In this document: positions 63,451-64,000 of the stretch, in pieces
How the letters are laid out: each line of letters opens with the position of its first letter
How positions within the stretch are numbered: position 1 is the stretch's first letter
From: Margaritifera margaritifera
Lineage: Eukaryota; Mollusca; Bivalvia; Unionida; Margaritiferidae
DNA: 64,000 nucleotides
Assembly: GCA_029931535.1 (NCBI GenBank)
Contig: JAQPZY010001659.1
Location: 3,664,001 to 3,728,000 of the forward strand
Direction of reading: 5' to 3'
Notes under the pieces: model-generated
What the model was told of the DNA's origin: nothing
Databases searched by the model: none
What the model saw: the letters and a program-made list of their open reading frames with translations, nothing else
Translations under genes and position numbers: made by a program

Positions 63451-64000
63451 AGTTTTTAGCTTTCCTGGTCATGAGGCCAATTGAAATAATGGTATGGCCC
63501 TGCATCTGCAGTGTTTTGTCAATAATTGCTATTTTCAACTTTTAAAGAAGTACTTGTCAAGTTTCAATCAATTTCAAACGTCTTGGCATGAAGGCCTTTC
63601 AGTTTGAAACAAATGATTATGATCAGCCATAAAATATGGAATTAGACCATACTTGATAGCATAAAATAATGCCACCATTACTAAAAATAGAAAAGCCATG
63701 AAATAACTTTTCTAGAACCACAGCTGAATAAGACCAAACTTGATAGACAGCATCCTAGCTAGCATCAAGTCAGTTCAAATTTATACAGCAGATACCAATC
63801 CACCATCAGTACGGCTAATACCCTAAATAGAATTTTACCAAACTGGACAGAAAGACTACTAAAAGTACAACAACTTTTCCAATGACTTCTCAAAAAAAAA
63901 AGTCTCACAGCATGAAGGTCTTTAAAATGTACGGTATTCGAACGATGCTGATCCACCAGCAAATATGGCCACCATTATTTCAAATATTTTTCCAACAAAA
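63451..64000 (+). repeat. Dispersed repeat family 1, copy F (left end, runs out of window)
   Basis: The left-end signature is at 63451 (TTTTTAGCTTTCCTGGTCAT, GAGGCCAATTGAAATAATGG). It is followed by copy-D-type array units (TTGGCATGAAGGCCTTTCAG, AATATGGCCACCATTATT). A family 2 unit (GGTCACCGTGATGTAC, 63410) directly precedes it, as it does copy E. Confidence 0.65.

Overview
The window is eukaryotic and almost certainly animal. It carries spliced exons with GT/AG borders, AATAAA poly(A) signals, very AT-rich introns and intergenic DNA, several non-LTR retrotransposon lineages, short two-ended DNA transposons and many tandem arrays of 130-180 bp units. The repeat style (arrays rich in GTGACCTTGACCTTT-like words, dispersed elements ending in GGGCCTCTTGTT, many TIR elements) looks to me like a lophotrochozoan, most likely a mollusc. 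That assignment is inference. Only two protein-coding genes can be supported. Everything else is transposons, satellites or sequence in which I see nothing.

Left part (1-19.7 kb): the 3' end of an ASH2L orthologue on the + strand. Four phase-0 exons (2802-2894, 9221-9319, 16599-16661, 19262-19354) encode the last 115 residues, i.e. the end of the SPRY domain and the DPY30-binding helix. Upstream exons lie outside the window. The introns hold a decayed CR1/L2-like LINE (5.4-8.8 kb), a long dispersed repeat (9.83-15.41 kb) containing a 1.49-kb solo LTR and a microsatellite split by a hAT-like element, a 38-bp minisatellite, and an I-clade LINE endonuclease fragment. Three copies of a twin-hairpin MITE lie in or beside this gene.

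Middle part (19.8-59 kb): no gene recognised. In order there are a nest of TIR elements set in a 32-bp repeat array (19.84-26.67 kb); alternating arrays of two related repeat families (27.3-34.2 kb), one of them split by a 2.56-kb hAT-like element; a nearly complete L1/Tx1-like LINE on the minus strand (34241-41126) with poly(A) and a short target-site duplication; a decayed RT fragment beside an AT-hairpin minisatellite (43.7-44.9 kb); a block of five unrelated tandem arrays (45.2-48.6 kb); a small GC-richer island with CRE/AP-1 words (about 51 kb); long (TA)n tracts; and a degenerate array of TTCACGAA-like words (55.2-57.1 kb) split by a 255-bp MITE.

Right part (59-64 kb): a complete, intronless-in-CDS hnRNP A/B gene (59284-60297, +) with two RRMs, a Gly/Tyr-rich tail and a PY-NLS-like motif. 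Its long 3' UTR runs to about 61.7 kb, followed by repeat DNA to the end.

The two genes act in separate nuclear processes (H3K4 methylation; RNA binding and processing) and nothing in the sequence links their regulation. The most interesting signals are (i) perfect estrogen-response-element palindromes inside a dispersed repeat, (ii) the twin-hairpin MITE with a perfect 65-nt palindrome, (iii) a dispersed element whose ends are conserved but whose internal tandem array differs between copies, and (iv) the LINE with tandem 5'-UTR monomers and a 12-bp-stem hairpin near its 5' end.
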